Assembly (NCBI RefSeq): GCF_015220045.1
Contig: NZ_JADBGB010000005.1
Location: 58,882-122,881, forward strand
Reading direction: 5' to 3'
Length of the DNA: 64,000 nucleotides
Source of the DNA: Marivivens aquimaris
Lineage (GTDB): Bacteria; Pseudomonadota; Alphaproteobacteria; Rhodobacterales; Rhodobacteraceae
In this document: positions 18,443 to 28,023 of the stretch, in pieces
How positions within the stretch are numbered: the stretch's first letter is position 1
Layout: every line of letters starts with the position of its first letter
Position numbers and translations under genes: made by a program
The notes under the pieces: generated by a model
Database searches by the model: none
Seen by the model: only the letters and a program-made list of their open reading frames with translations
Told to the model about the DNA's origin: nothing

Positions 18443-20029
18443 ATGACACTGACAAGGAACGGAAAATTTTTTCAGCCCCCACATGGTGGCAGCGAAGATT
18501 TCAAGGAACTCTTCGCACGAGTGGCCGCGGCCGGCGTCGGGCGCCCCGTGGACGAAGACGGTGTTCCGCAAGGGCCCTGGACACCCGACCTCCTTGCTGC
18601 GGCGATCTCACAGATCGACGCCAATCCAGCCGGCATCGAGTTGCGAACGGTCCAGCTCTGGTTTGAGAACAACGACAAGGGCATCAGCGCCAATAACATC
18701 CGCTGGCTCGCCCGGGTTTTGGGGTGCAACGATCCGGAAGCCGCAAGCGCTTGGCAAGCGGAGTTGAGTGCGGCCCAGTCGCGACTTGTCTCAAAGCGGC
18801 GCGCGGTGCGTCGCGCCGGGAGTGATTTACAGAACGAGGCAGACGATGATCATCAGTTGCTGGCGGTTCCGGAGCCAGCCGAGGGTGAGACAAGGAGACG
18901 TCGGTTCAGCCTCGCCCGGGTTTCCGAGGCGACATTCAGTAGCAAATCATTCTTGAATTTGCCCGCATTTGTTTTTGCCGGAGCCGTCGCGCTGCAGTTC
19001 GTCTCCTACTTTCTCGGCATTCACAGTGTCACCTATCTTGGTGAGGGTGGCGTCGAAAAGCAGGTGGGATTCCTGTGGGCCCCGAATTGGACTTTCGTCT
19101 TCATCCTGTTGATGCCGCTCTTTATGTCGCTCGTGGTCGATCAGATCGCGGTCTGGAAGAGCATGGGGCGCCCCAGGCTCCATTCCAACATTGGTGAAGC
19201 GGAACTGGCCGACGGTTGGATGCGCAAGGTCGAGGCTTCGTCCTATACCTTTGGGGCCGCTTTTCTCATTTGCATCGGCTTTGCTGGCGTCTTCCAGTGG
19301 ATATATGTGCGTCTGATCCCGGTTTTGAACGGCGAGGGCAACTATGCAATAGACTGGGGATCACAGGCGTTTGTGCGCCCGGACGAAATTGGCATTATTC
19401 AACAAGTGGCGTTTTCCGGAGCCGCTTATCTCTACATGAGTGTGTGCTTCTACCTGTTCGCCGCGGGCCTGATATTGCTCACGACGTTGGTCGAAGACTT
19501 CGCGCAGTTGGAAGAGAGCTTGCATCGTCAGCTTGAGGTGAGCCGATCCCGTTCAGCGGAGGCAATTGGCTCGACCATCATGCGCGGAATTTTTCGGTGC
19601 ACGGTCGCCGGGCTTCTCATCGCGATGTGCATGAAGCTGCAAAGCTTGTACGTTGTCGTGTCTGCCCCAAACATTTGGGCTTGGCTGGTTTCTGACATCG
19701 GGTCGGTCTCAACTCGACTTGGCCAGCCGGTCGATTGGGGCGAGTACAGTATGCCGACGCACTATACGAGCCTCCTGGTGGCTTTCCTGGTCTGCGTCGT
19801 CTTCACCTTTGGGGTCACGCGGATAGGTCTGAAAGGTCCTCTCGACATCCCGTTGCTTGGAATGACCACCGCAGTACTCTTCCTGATCCTGGTCTACCTC
19901 CTGATCGGCGCGATCACGGGGTTCACGGTCCTCCTTGGCATCGGAGTTCTCGTTGCCCTGTACGGCCTGTTTGATCCTGGATTCGGAACCTCAAAAAAGG
20001 CGCTGCGGGACGGTGGCTATGTACTATAA
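18443..20029 (+). CDS. rcgA: RcgA family putative membrane transporter
   Basis: A protein of about 528 residues with a soluble N-terminal 150 residues, including a segment like a DNA-binding or regulator domain (VQLWFENNDKGISANNIRWLARVLG), and then seven or eight membrane segments (for example LPAFVFAGAVALQFVSYFLG and FVFILLMPLFMSLVV). It matches what I recall as the RcgA family, named from conjugation-control genes of a rhizobial plasmid. The start is uncertain: ATG 18443 is chosen, with an in-frame TTG at 18362. It overlaps rcgR by 11 nt. Its position beside virC and the oriT region fits a role in conjugation control. Confidence 0.65.
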   Translation: MTLTRNGKFFQPPHGGSEDFKELFARVAAAGVGRPVDEDGVPQGPWTPDLLAAAISQIDANPAGIELRTVQLWFENNDKGISANNIRWLARVLGCNDPEAASAWQAELSAAQSRLVSKRRAVRRAGSDLQNEADDDHQLLAVPEPAEGETRRRRFSLARVSEATFSSKSFLNLPAFVFAGAVALQFVSYFLGIHSVTYLGEGGVEKQVGFLWAPNWTFVFILLMPLFMSLVVDQIAVWKSMGRPRLHSNIGEAELADGWMRKVEASSYTFGAAFLICIGFAGVFQWIYVRLIPVLNGEGNYAIDWGSQAFVRPDEIGIIQQVAFSGAAYLYMSVCFYLFAAGLILLTTLVEDFAQLEESLHRQLEVSRSRSAEAIGSTIMRGIFRCTVAGLLIAMCMKLQSLYVVVSAPNIWAWLVSDIGSVSTRLGQPVDWGEYSMPTHYTSLLVAFLVCVVFTFGVTRIGLKGPLDIPLLGMTTAVLFLILVYLLIGAITGFTVLLGIGVLVALYGLFDPGFGTSKKALRDGGYVL

Positions 20030-21020
20030 GTGGCTCGATCGATGGGATGAGCGCAGGACGCGGCGCCGGGATCACGACAAGACGGTGACCGGTTTGGAGC
20101 TCGACACCGACCTCGCATTTCCTGGGGCGAGAAGCTCTGGTGGAGCCGAAGAATTCTACCGTCTGGCTGAACAGGCGGTCACCGACTCGTCGTCGTTTTT
20201 CGGTCTGGACGATGCCTTGTCGCAAGCGAGCCGGGACGACCACTGGCTAAGTTTCCCGTCGAGCATTGTGACTGAGACCATTGAGAACAACACTGTGCGA
20301 GCCAAGCTAACAACCGCCGGGGCGTCCAAACATGCACTCGTGGTATTCCACCACTGGAACGCCACGTCGCGGAACCCACAACTCGCAAAGTTTTTTTCTT
20401 GGCGCGGTTTCGCAGTCTTTGAGATCGCGATGCCCTATCATCTGGAACGCGCGCGCCCCGGTTCGTCCCATGCCGACTATATGCTCTGCCCGAATCTCGG
20501 CCGAACCGTCCGCTCGATTAGACAGGCGGTGGTTGACGGACGCCAGCTCATCGGAATCTTGCGACGGGACGGATACGAGAAGATTTCTGTTCTCGGCATA
20601 AGCCTGGGTTCCTGGGTGGCGGGCTTGATTGCTGCCCACGAACCTGTGGTGAATAAAGCCTCCTTGTTTCTGACGGGCGGAAGCCTGGCGGACATGGTGT
20701 GGACGGGAAGTGCGACGCGACACATTCGCGCCAGCCTGGAAGACAGCATTGATCTGGCCCAATTGCGCCAAGCATGGGCACCTTTGGACCTTGAGAGTTA
20801 CACCGAAAGACTCGCCCGGCCCGGGCTCGATCTCCAGATGGTTGTGGCTGGTCGGGACCGGGTCGTATTGCCGAACTTGTCAAAGCATCTGATTGAACGG
20901 ATCGAACACGCGGGCGCTAAGCCAACGGTAAAGTGGGTGAATTGCGGACATTACTCGCTGTCCCTGCCTACCTATACACTGGGTGCGGGGATATCTGCGT
21001 CAAGATTCCTGAATGCCTGA
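20019..21020 (+). CDS. rcgR: RcgR family alpha/beta hydrolase (putative lactone hydrolase)
   Basis: A 333-residue alpha/beta hydrolase. The nucleophile elbow is GISLGS near residue 200, a candidate acid is in VAGRDRVVL and the catalytic His in NCGHYSLS near the C terminus. The family, as I recall it, is annotated as a putative quorum-lactone hydrolase and occurs paired with RcgA. ATG 20019 overlaps the end of rcgA, so the two are translationally coupled; an upstream in-frame start at 19935 would be buried in rcgA. The substrate is not known from sequence. Confidence 0.65.
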   Translation: MYYKWLDRWDERRTRRRDHDKTVTGLELDTDLAFPGARSSGGAEEFYRLAEQAVTDSSSFFGLDDALSQASRDDHWLSFPSSIVTETIENNTVRAKLTTAGASKHALVVFHHWNATSRNPQLAKFFSWRGFAVFEIAMPYHLERARPGSSHADYMLCPNLGRTVRSIRQAVVDGRQLIGILRRDGYEKISVLGISLGSWVAGLIAAHEPVVNKASLFLTGGSLADMVWTGSATRHIRASLEDSIDLAQLRQAWAPLDLESYTERLARPGLDLQMVVAGRDRVVLPNLSKHLIERIEHAGAKPTVKWVNCGHYSLSLPTYTLGAGISASRFLNA

Positions 21021-21060
21021 TGTCCTGCAGGCGCGCCCGGTGGCCGGCATCTGATCACGG

Positions 21061-21771
21061 TCACGCTTCATTCGGGCGCTTCGAGGTCTCCGGGGCGATG
21101 ATTTCCTCCCGTTCGGCTTCGCCGGCTTCTCCGCTCCCATCTCTGGAACTCGCTGGCTCCGCGTTCCCATTGAGCTCGTCGAGGATCCTGTCGATCTCCG
21201 CCCAGATGCGCGGTTCCACCTGGCCGCGGATCAAGGCCCATTTGCTCAGGACGTCAAGAGGGTCGTGATCTCGGAGAAGGACGGCGAGGCTTGTCCTATC
21301 CACAGCCAGGGACGTGCGTGCCTGCCACTGCGTGTTTCGAGTGCGCCGCTCCTCCGCGACTGGCGCGAAGACCGGCGATAGTTGCCAGCCTTTGACTGCA
21401 CGGCGCAGGGCGGCACGCACCACATGTGCTGGCTCAACACCACAAGTCTCTAGCGCAGCTTCCTGTCGTTCGAGTGCGTTGACTCTGATGTCGATCTTCC
21501 GGGTCGGGCTCAATGCGCGCGCCGATACGGGAGCTCTCAGGCTGGTATGCGGGTCAGAGCTTTCCGCGGTGACTTGGTGCGGCGCCACGGTACCTCCTGG
21601 CACAAGCTCTGGCTCGTGCCGATCAGCGTCAACGTCAGTGGCTGGGGTGCCTGTCTTTGTTGCTGTGACCTGTGCCTCATCTTCCTTCCCGGGAATCTCG
21701 CGGTCACCCTGTTGCAGGGTGGCGGCGTAGGCTGGGTCTGGCCTAGTGATGGTCGGGATCTTTTTGCGCAA
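21061..21771 (-). CDS. virC2: VirC2-like conjugal transfer protein
   Basis: A protein of about 236 residues. The N-terminal 100 residues are polar and disordered. The C-terminal part (RKIDIRVNALERQEAALETCGVEP then HVVRAALRRAVKGW) resembles the ribbon-helix-helix domain of VirC2, which binds the overdrive or oriT-proximal DNA and helps VirC1 and VirD2 assemble the relaxosome. A TTG at 21771, with GAGGA about 9 nt before it, is my preferred start; it lies just after the virC1 stop, with an ORF extension to 21849 inside virC1. Operon with virC1. Confidence 0.75.
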   Translation of the reverse strand: MRKKIPTITRPDPAYAATLQQGDREIPGKEDEAQVTATKTGTPATDVDADRHEPELVPGGTVAPHQVTAESSDPHTSLRAPVSARALSPTRKIDIRVNALERQEAALETCGVEPAHVVRAALRRAVKGWQLSPVFAPVAEERRTRNTQWQARTSLAVDRTSLAVLLRDHDPLDVLSKWALIRGQVEPRIWAEIDRILDELNGNAEPASSRDGSGEAGEAEREEIIAPETSKRPNEA

Positions 21772-21781
21772 TCGCCTGTCC

Positions 21782-22501
21782 TCACGCCGCAAGAATGTTG
21801 TTGAGGATGTCCGTCGCCTCCTCGAGCGCCTCGACGACATGACGTACATGTGGACGCATCAGAGGGTTTGGATCAGATTGCTTTTCCAGCGCCAAGGCGT
21901 GGAGAAGCCCCTTCTGGTCCATCTCCTTGTAGGTGTTCCGCCTCATCATGACGGTCTCAATCACCGGAAAACGGGTGAGCGCTTCTTCAATCAGGGCGGC
22001 GTCAGCACGGGTCGTTTTCGGGTCGACCATGTTGAGGACGACGTGGTGGCGCGGAAGGCTGGAGGGGTCGTCAACGCGGGATTTCAGTTTCTCAAACCAA
22101 TCAGCTGTCTGCGCTCCGACATCGAAATCAGACGTCGACAGCATGACGGGCGTCACGATGTGGTCCGCAAGCACCGCGATGCCGTCGGACCATTCGGCAC
22201 CGACCCCTGCGGTATCGATAAAGATGAAGTCTGCCGTGCCTGCCATGTAGACCTGATCGATCTGATCCTCGACACCCGCCACGCTTTCGACGGTGGCCGA
22301 GCAGAGAAGCGGCGAACTCAGCCCACCGGCTTCCGCCCGAGCATGCCAGGCCCCGAGTACTCTCGTGCTGTCCGTGTCGATCAACATCACTCTGCGTCCG
22401 GCGGCGATCGCGGCGCTGATCAAGGCGCGCGAAAGCGTCGTTTTTCCACTGCCCCCTTTCCGGGCCATCGCTGCGATCACCACAAGATTTTCGTTCGGCA
22501 T
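21782..22501 (-). CDS. virC1: VirC1-like ParA-family ATPase
   Basis: A 239-residue ParA/MinD-type ATPase with the deviant Walker A KGGSGKTT at residues 15-22, MLIDTDS for the A' motif and FIFIDTAG for Walker B. In Agrobacterium VirC1 recruits the relaxosome to the cell pole and to the type IV secretion system. ATG 22501 has a GGAGG about 7 nt upstream. It is divergent from mobC and the relaxase, with the putative oriT between them, and followed by virC2. Confidence 0.85.
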   Translation of the reverse strand: MPNENLVVIAAMARKGGSGKTTLSRALISAAIAAGRRVMLIDTDSTRVLGAWHARAEAGGLSSPLLCSATVESVAGVEDQIDQVYMAGTADFIFIDTAGVGAEWSDGIAVLADHIVTPVMLSTSDFDVGAQTADWFEKLKSRVDDPSSLPRHHVVLNMVDPKTTRADAALIEEALTRFPVIETVMMRRNTYKEMDQKGLLHALALEKQSDPNPLMRPHVRHVVEALEEATDILNNILAA

Positions 22502-22561
22502 TCTGATCCTCCGCAAAAATAGTGAATCGCAACGATAATACCAAAATGTCGCTAAACGCAT

Positions 22562-23053
22562 GAGGCGGAGGGGTCAAGCATAAGTCGGGATGCGACCCGC
22601 GTCTGGCATGCTGCGGACGGCGTTTGGCAATGACCGTGCGACGTCTGCCGTGGCGCCTTCAGCATTCGTCGCGGGGCACCACCCACCCTCCAAATGTCGG
22701 GATGCGCTTGGCGATGTGCTGCGGACGGAATGCAGGTGACGGATAGCGCGCTCCAGACGACGGGAGGCAGTCTCGCGTATGTCGTTCTGCGGGTGACGCG
22801 AGACGGTCAGCACGCGGCAAAACCCGTCTTGCGGGGTGCAAGAGACGGGGCGCGAAAGACGCGATGCGCGATGCGGAGACCGCATCGCGTGGTGCAATGA
22901 GCGCGAGGCGCGATCCATTTGACTAAGGACGGGAAATCGCCCCTGCAGGGCGATTTTCTACATTGAGTACAAGCCCTTATGGCCGACTCCACTTGCGTTG
23001 GGAGTCGGCGGACTTGTACGAAGTTGGCAAGAAATAGGAACGTTAACTTCAAA
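22562..23053. other. oriT: Putative oriT region with three strong hairpins
   Basis: A 490-bp non-coding stretch between divergent virC1 and mobC. It holds three perfect inverted repeats: 10-bp arms with a 3-nt loop at 22867-22889; 9-bp arms with a 5-nt loop at 22934-22956; and 9-bp arms at 22982-22990 and 23001-23009, themselves enclosed by GTACAAG (22967-22973) and CTTGTAC (23013-23019). Further left are direct repeats such as GTCGGGATGCG and GCTGCGGACGG, each found twice. Position next to the relaxase genes and this structure fit an origin of transfer. The CCTGC inside the second hairpin is a possible nick-like sequence, untested. Confidence 0.55.
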
Positions 23054-23641
23054 ATGCCCCGTCGTCGTAGACTGTCAGAGATCGAGAAATCGACCATCGC
23101 CCAGGACCGCCGGAACGGCGCCTCCGCGGCGTCGTTGGCCGCCCATTACGATGTTAGCCTTAAGACGATCTACAACGTGGTGAACCACTGGGGTGAGCGT
23201 CAGACAGCGAATGGCAGCCGTTCGCGGGTTGTGGGGATCCGGGTCTCGGACGACGACCTGCGCCGGTTCGACGCGGCGCTGTCGCGGCGCGGGATTGCGC
23301 ACCGCTCGGATGCCATGCGCCGCCTGATGCTGGCGGCCGAAGGTGTCTTCCTGCCCGACGACGAGATGTGTGACGAGTTGCGCAGCCTTGGCGCCGCGCT
23401 CAACCGGGTCGGCAACAACGTGAACCAGATCGCGCGACGTCTGAACGAGGCCAAGGTGCGGGGCGAGAGACTGTCCTACCCGGCCTCAAGTCACCGTGAC
23501 GTCCGCGCCCTTGCAGGTCTGGTCTTCGATCTGGCCGACCAGGTCCAGGAGATGTCGCGTGCGCGGCGCAGCCTGCTGGACCTTGAGATCAGCTCTGCCC
23601 TGGCGGGCCTCGCCGAGAGGGATGAGAATGGCGCGGAGTGA
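23054..23641 (+). CDS. mobC: MobC-like relaxosome accessory protein
   Basis: A 195-residue protein. The first 60 residues hold a helix-turn-helix of resolvase type (GASAASLAAHYDVSLKTIYNVVNHW). The middle is ribbon-helix-helix-like (VVGIRVSDDDLRRFDAALSRRG), and the C-terminal part has the MobC pattern LGAALNRVGNNVNQIARRLNEA. It should bind oriT and help the relaxase open the strands. ATG 23054 is chosen because earlier in-frame starts fall inside the oriT hairpins. It overlaps the relaxase start by 14 nt. Confidence 0.85.
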   Translation: MPRRRRLSEIEKSTIAQDRRNGASAASLAAHYDVSLKTIYNVVNHWGERQTANGSRSRVVGIRVSDDDLRRFDAALSRRGIAHRSDAMRRLMLAAEGVFLPDDEMCDELRSLGAALNRVGNNVNQIARRLNEAKVRGERLSYPASSHRDVRALAGLVFDLADQVQEMSRARRSLLDLEISSALAGLAERDENGAE

Positions 23642-25976
23642 CCGGGTCCGTGGCATCGACCCGGCGCTATTTGACCGAGGCTGGAGCCGGGTTTCGGGAT
23701 CCTGGCAGGGGCTTTCCAAGGGCGCGCAGATGGTTCGCGCCGCGCGCGGCTATTCGCCAGCGATCTTCAAGGCGATCTCGAAAGGGGGCTGCCACACCGG
23801 GGCGCAGCTACGGGCGCAGCTCACATATCTCACGACGAAGTCGACCCATATCCTCGACAGCCGCGGCACCCATGACGGGAAGAAGCAGCTCTCGGAAGCC
23901 GAGATCAACCGAGTGGCGCGGCGGTTCGAGAACCAGTGGAACGAGCGCTACAGCCCCAAGCTTGGCCATACGTCGCATCTGCTGATGGCATTCCCGGTTG
24001 GGACCAGGGGTGAAGAGGTGCGCGATATCACCCAGGCGGTCTGCGAGAAGTTCTTTCAAGGTGAGGGCTCGCAATTCGACTATATTGCTGCAATACACCA
24101 AGATCGCGCGCATCCACATGCGCATATCGTTCTGAACCGCCGCAGCAAGGATGGCGAAATGTTCTTTCTCGGGAAGGATCATCACTTCAACTACGACGCC
24201 TTTCGCGAGGCGATGGTCGAGGCAGCCCGGGTTCATGGGATCCGCCTTGAGGCGACGCGTCGTCTGGATCGCGGCGTCACGACCTACCGCGCCGAGATCG
24301 ATGAAATCTACAAGGCCCGCGACGAAGGTCGTCCCCCAGTCGAGCGCCAGAGAACCGGTGCTGACTTGGCGGCCGCACTGGAAACCGTCCGGCACAACGC
24401 TTTGATCTATCGCGGGCTCGCGGCGGAGGCGTCCCGTTCGAATTTCGAAGACGTGTCCGAGGCGCTCGAGAGGGCCAGCACCATCCTTGCCAGTGGCGGT
24501 CAGATTCAATCTGACGGAGCCATCTACATGTCCCAAGACGAAGCAGCGTTCGACACGCTGATCGCCGAGTTTTCTCAGAACATTCGCCAGATCGAGGCGG
24601 CGATCGACAGGGCGCCGGCGGCCGAGAGGCCGGTGATCGAGCGCAAGCTGACCGACGTTCTGGCCTCGGTCGCGCATTTGAACCCGCTCGGGGATCGCTC
24701 CGCCGCCCTGGTCGATGCCCCATCCCGGGACGGCATCTATGCAAGGCCGAACTTAAGTGAAGAACACCTCGCGCGTCTTGACGATGGAGAGGTGGCACCA
24801 AAGCTGGCCGAGGCGTTGCAAGGCACGGGCATCGACGCCGGGGCTGTGGCCGCGCGCCTGCGGGAGGGGGCAGGCAATGCCGCATTGGAGCGCCAGTGGC
24901 TGGCACAGGATCTGCAGGGGATTGCCAAAGCGAGCGACCTCGATCTGGAGAAATCTGCGGACCGGGAAGAAGCGCTCGACCGGCTGGAAGCCGTGCATGT
25001 TCGGCTAGGCGATGTTTTGACCGATGTACGCGTCCTGCGCGCGCCAACCGAGGTCGACGAGGTGGATAACGCTGAGGCAGCGCTTGGTGAGCGGTTGACG
25101 ACACCTGGGAGTGATCTCGCGCAAGATGGGTCCGACATCTTTGCCCCATCGGAGCGGCAGGCGTTCAGAGCGCTGGTGGCGCAGTTCCGCCGGACGGATT
25201 TCGATCATCCGTTCTCCGACGACCCGTCCGTCCGGCGGGCAGGTGCCGTGGAGGTGGAAGAGGCCCGCGCCGCGTTCGACGCCTACGCGCAGAGATCTCC
25301 GCAACATGCAGAACTGGCCTCAATGGCTTGGGGACAGCTGACCGACGGTCGAATGCCGCCGCAATATGCGGTATCGGAGCAGGACCGCACGCTGCATGCT
25401 GGCGACATGGACCTCGCCTTGCGGGATCCTTCGGATCATCTCGGCCCGATCACCGAAGAGCTCCGCACCCTCGCCCGCTATCGCACGGAGATGCCGGATG
25501 ATGAATTCGGGCAGGCCGTCCAGGACGAAATCAACCACCTTCGTTCGCTCGGCGCGTCGCGTGCCTATATCAGCGAGCGCAGTTTCGAGATTGAGGACCA
25601 GGCGCGACAAGACTACGCCGCGCGCCGGTATCTGGAAGAGACCGCCCCAACCGTCATGGCCTTTGTGCGAAACGCCGACGTCGAGGGCCCGCTCTCCGAG
25701 TCAGAGCAGCGGGACATCGTCCGGCAGGTCAACGAAAGGCTAAGCCCCGACGCAATAGACGCACTGCGGGCCGGTAACGCGGACGTCCTGGACAAATTCA
25801 CCGAGGATCCGCTGCGACAGCTGGAACTCGCCAAGACCTATCTTCAAAGCAGCGAGGTCACCGCGCATGGCCTGGCCATGGAGCGCGTTCTCGATGCTCT
25901 GGCCGAAGAGCAGATCGAGGCGCAGCGCGCGCGCCACGCCGCGGCACATGGTGAGAAGGGGATCACCCATGGATAA
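23628..25976 (+). CDS. VirD2-like MOBP relaxase
   Basis: A 782-residue relaxase. Motif III, HQDRAHPHAH at residues 157-166, supplies the metal-binding histidines, and a tyrosine near residue 67 (LTYLTTKS) is the candidate nicking residue. The relaxase domain takes the first 230 residues. The long C-terminal region is acidic and helical with no recognised helicase motif, and would carry the secretion signal. ATG 23628 overlaps mobC, and the stop overlaps the virD4 start by 8 nt, so mobC, relaxase and virD4 form one operon. Confidence 0.85.
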   Translation: MARSDRVRGIDPALFDRGWSRVSGSWQGLSKGAQMVRAARGYSPAIFKAISKGGCHTGAQLRAQLTYLTTKSTHILDSRGTHDGKKQLSEAEINRVARRFENQWNERYSPKLGHTSHLLMAFPVGTRGEEVRDITQAVCEKFFQGEGSQFDYIAAIHQDRAHPHAHIVLNRRSKDGEMFFLGKDHHFNYDAFREAMVEAARVHGIRLEATRRLDRGVTTYRAEIDEIYKARDEGRPPVERQRTGADLAAALETVRHNALIYRGLAAEASRSNFEDVSEALERASTILASGGQIQSDGAIYMSQDEAAFDTLIAEFSQNIRQIEAAIDRAPAAERPVIERKLTDVLASVAHLNPLGDRSAALVDAPSRDGIYARPNLSEEHLARLDDGEVAPKLAEALQGTGIDAGAVAARLREGAGNAALERQWLAQDLQGIAKASDLDLEKSADREEALDRLEAVHVRLGDVLTDVRVLRAPTEVDEVDNAEAALGERLTTPGSDLAQDGSDIFAPSERQAFRALVAQFRRTDFDHPFSDDPSVRRAGAVEVEEARAAFDAYAQRSPQHAELASMAWGQLTDGRMPPQYAVSEQDRTLHAGDMDLALRDPSDHLGPITEELRTLARYRTEMPDDEFGQAVQDEINHLRSLGASRAYISERSFEIEDQARQDYAARRYLEETAPTVMAFVRNADVEGPLSESEQRDIVRQVNERLSPDAIDALRAGNADVLDKFTEDPLRQLELAKTYLQSSEVTAHGLAMERVLDALAEEQIEAQRARHAAAHGEKGITHG

Positions 25977-27924
25977 AGGCAAGATTGCCTTAGGAGTGTT
26001 GAGCCTCGTGCTGGTCGGTCTCGCCATGGGCTATGTCGTGGCGACCGGCTTTGTCATGTTCCGCTATGGGCTTTCTCCCCCGCGTTTCGACGTCACCCTG
26101 CTTGCCCGCGAATATCGGGGTCTGTCTCAGTCCGCACCAATAGACTTCCTCTGGGTGAACCTCATCCTTGGCGGCTTCGGTCTGGCATCGCTGATGCTGA
26201 GCGTCACGCTCCTGGGGGATGCATTGACCCGCTTCGGGACGACGCATTGGCAGACCCGCGGTGAGATGAAGAGGAACGGTTTCTTTGCCAGGCCCGGTGG
26301 CGGCTTCCTTTTGGGCAAGCTCGGCTCCCCGAAATCCAAGCGCCCGTTCCTAGTCTCAAAAACCTTCCCCCACGCGCTGATCGTGGCGCCTACAGGCCGG
26401 GGCAAGGGCGTGGGGTTCGTGATCCCGAACCTGCTGACCTACAAGGGCTCCGCCGTGGTGCTGGACGTGAAAGGCGAGAACTTCCGCGAGACCTCGCGCT
26501 TCCGCGCCAGCATGGGGGACAAGGTTTTCCGCTTCGCGCCGACCGACTGGGACCGACCGACACATCGCTATAATCCGCTGGCGCGCATTGCTGCCATGAC
26601 CAACCCCGACCGGCAGCAGATGGAGTTGAAACTCACCGCGAAGCTCTTCCTGCAGACCGACAATGAAAAGCTGAGCGGGCTTTTGGCCGGGGGTATCGAC
26701 CTCTTCGTGGCGGCCGGCCTTCTGGCCTTCGAGCGCGGCATGCCGACCATCGGCGAGATCTATCGCATCACAGCCTCGGGGGGCGACAAGCAGAAGGAAT
26801 ATCTGAAGCGCGCGAGGGAGGTGAAGAACACCTCGGCCAAGCTGATCTTCGAGCGCATGGCCTCAACCAACAATGACACCCTCACGTCCTACCTCTCCCT
26901 CCTGATGACATCGGGTCTCGACACCTGGGACAACCGCGCGATCGACGCGGCCACCGCGACCTCTGACTTCTCATTCCGGGATATCCGCCGCCGCCCACAT
27001 GCGATCTATCTTGTGGTCGAATCCGAGATGATCCGCCCGCTTGCCCCGCTGATCCGCCTCTTCTTTTCGGACCTGATTGCCTCGCTGCAAGCACAGGAAC
27101 CCGGCGATGACGAGCCCTGGCCGGTGATGATCATGCTCGACGAGTTTGACCGGCTCGGGAAAATGCCAATCGTCGCCGAGAGCATCAAGACGCTGCGTTC
27201 CTTCGGCGGGAACCTCGCCATCGTGACCCAGACCATCCCCGCGCTGGACGAGATCTATGGTGAAAACACCCGCAGGTCGCTGCAGGGTGGCGCCGGGGTA
27301 AAGCTCTACCTCACCCCGTCCGAGCAGAAGACCATCGAGGAATTGAGCCAGGCTGTCGGCAAGACCACCAAGCGTGTGGTGACCCGCTCCCGTGCTGTTG
27401 GACGCAATCCATTCGAAGGACGCAGCGTCTCGGAGAGGACAGAAGATACCCCGCTCCTGACCGAGGATGAGGCCCGACGCATGGACCTCGACGAGGTCAT
27501 CCTCGTAATCGACGCGCAGATGCCGATCCGGGCAAGAAGGGTGAAGTATTTCGAGGACCCGGCGCTCAAGGTGCTGCACGCGGGCCAGTCGGGGAGTTTC
27601 CCGTATCCGGACGAGGACGGTCTGCGGCGGGATCGGCAGATGTCCGAGACTCGGGAAACGGTGGAGAGGTTGAAGCAAGAACTGCAGGAAGTGCGGGCGG
27701 CTGCGGGACCGCGGGAAGTCGGCCATAATGTGCCTAACGCATCGAAAACTGACCATTTCAGCGCAGCGAAGGCCCGCGGCCGCGCGGCTCGTGCTGCTGC
27801 AAGCGGAGGTGGCCAAGGTCAACTGGCGCTGAATTTTGAAGGATTGGGGATCACGAGCGCGGACCGAACGATGCTGGCTTCGGCAGTTCAGACGACAAGG
27901 GCGATCATCGCCGAACACCGTTGA
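25969..27924 (+). CDS. virD4: VirD4/TraG type IV coupling protein
   Basis: A 651-residue coupling ATPase. Two membrane segments lie at about 7-30 and 60-83. Walker A is APTGRGKG at 140-147 and Walker B is IMLDEFDRLG near 385. It links the relaxase-DNA complex to the VirB channel at the inner membrane. ATG 25969 overlaps the relaxase stop. The C-terminal tail (about 80 residues, charged, then Ala/Gly-rich) is probably flexible. Confidence 0.9.
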   Translation: MDKGKIALGVLSLVLVGLAMGYVVATGFVMFRYGLSPPRFDVTLLAREYRGLSQSAPIDFLWVNLILGGFGLASLMLSVTLLGDALTRFGTTHWQTRGEMKRNGFFARPGGGFLLGKLGSPKSKRPFLVSKTFPHALIVAPTGRGKGVGFVIPNLLTYKGSAVVLDVKGENFRETSRFRASMGDKVFRFAPTDWDRPTHRYNPLARIAAMTNPDRQQMELKLTAKLFLQTDNEKLSGLLAGGIDLFVAAGLLAFERGMPTIGEIYRITASGGDKQKEYLKRAREVKNTSAKLIFERMASTNNDTLTSYLSLLMTSGLDTWDNRAIDAATATSDFSFRDIRRRPHAIYLVVESEMIRPLAPLIRLFFSDLIASLQAQEPGDDEPWPVMIMLDEFDRLGKMPIVAESIKTLRSFGGNLAIVTQTIPALDEIYGENTRRSLQGGAGVKLYLTPSEQKTIEELSQAVGKTTKRVVTRSRAVGRNPFEGRSVSERTEDTPLLTEDEARRMDLDEVILVIDAQMPIRARRVKYFEDPALKVLHAGQSGSFPYPDEDGLRRDRQMSETRETVERLKQELQEVRAAAGPREVGHNVPNASKTDHFSAAKARGRAARAAASGGGQGQLALNFEGLGITSADRTMLASAVQTTRAIIAEHR

Positions 27925-28023
27925 ATTCTCTACAGCGGACCTTCGCGCAAGGCGCGGCGAATGACGGTTCCGAGCCCTAGGACGTGATGCTGCGAGCTAC
28001 CCCAATGGCAGCTTTGCGAGTTC

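Noticed and set aside
22574..22918. Minus-strand open frame of 114 codons upstream of virC1
   Set aside because: It lies in the repeat-rich putative oriT, is rich in Arg, Ser and His, and has no ribosome site; the hairpins explain the sequence better.
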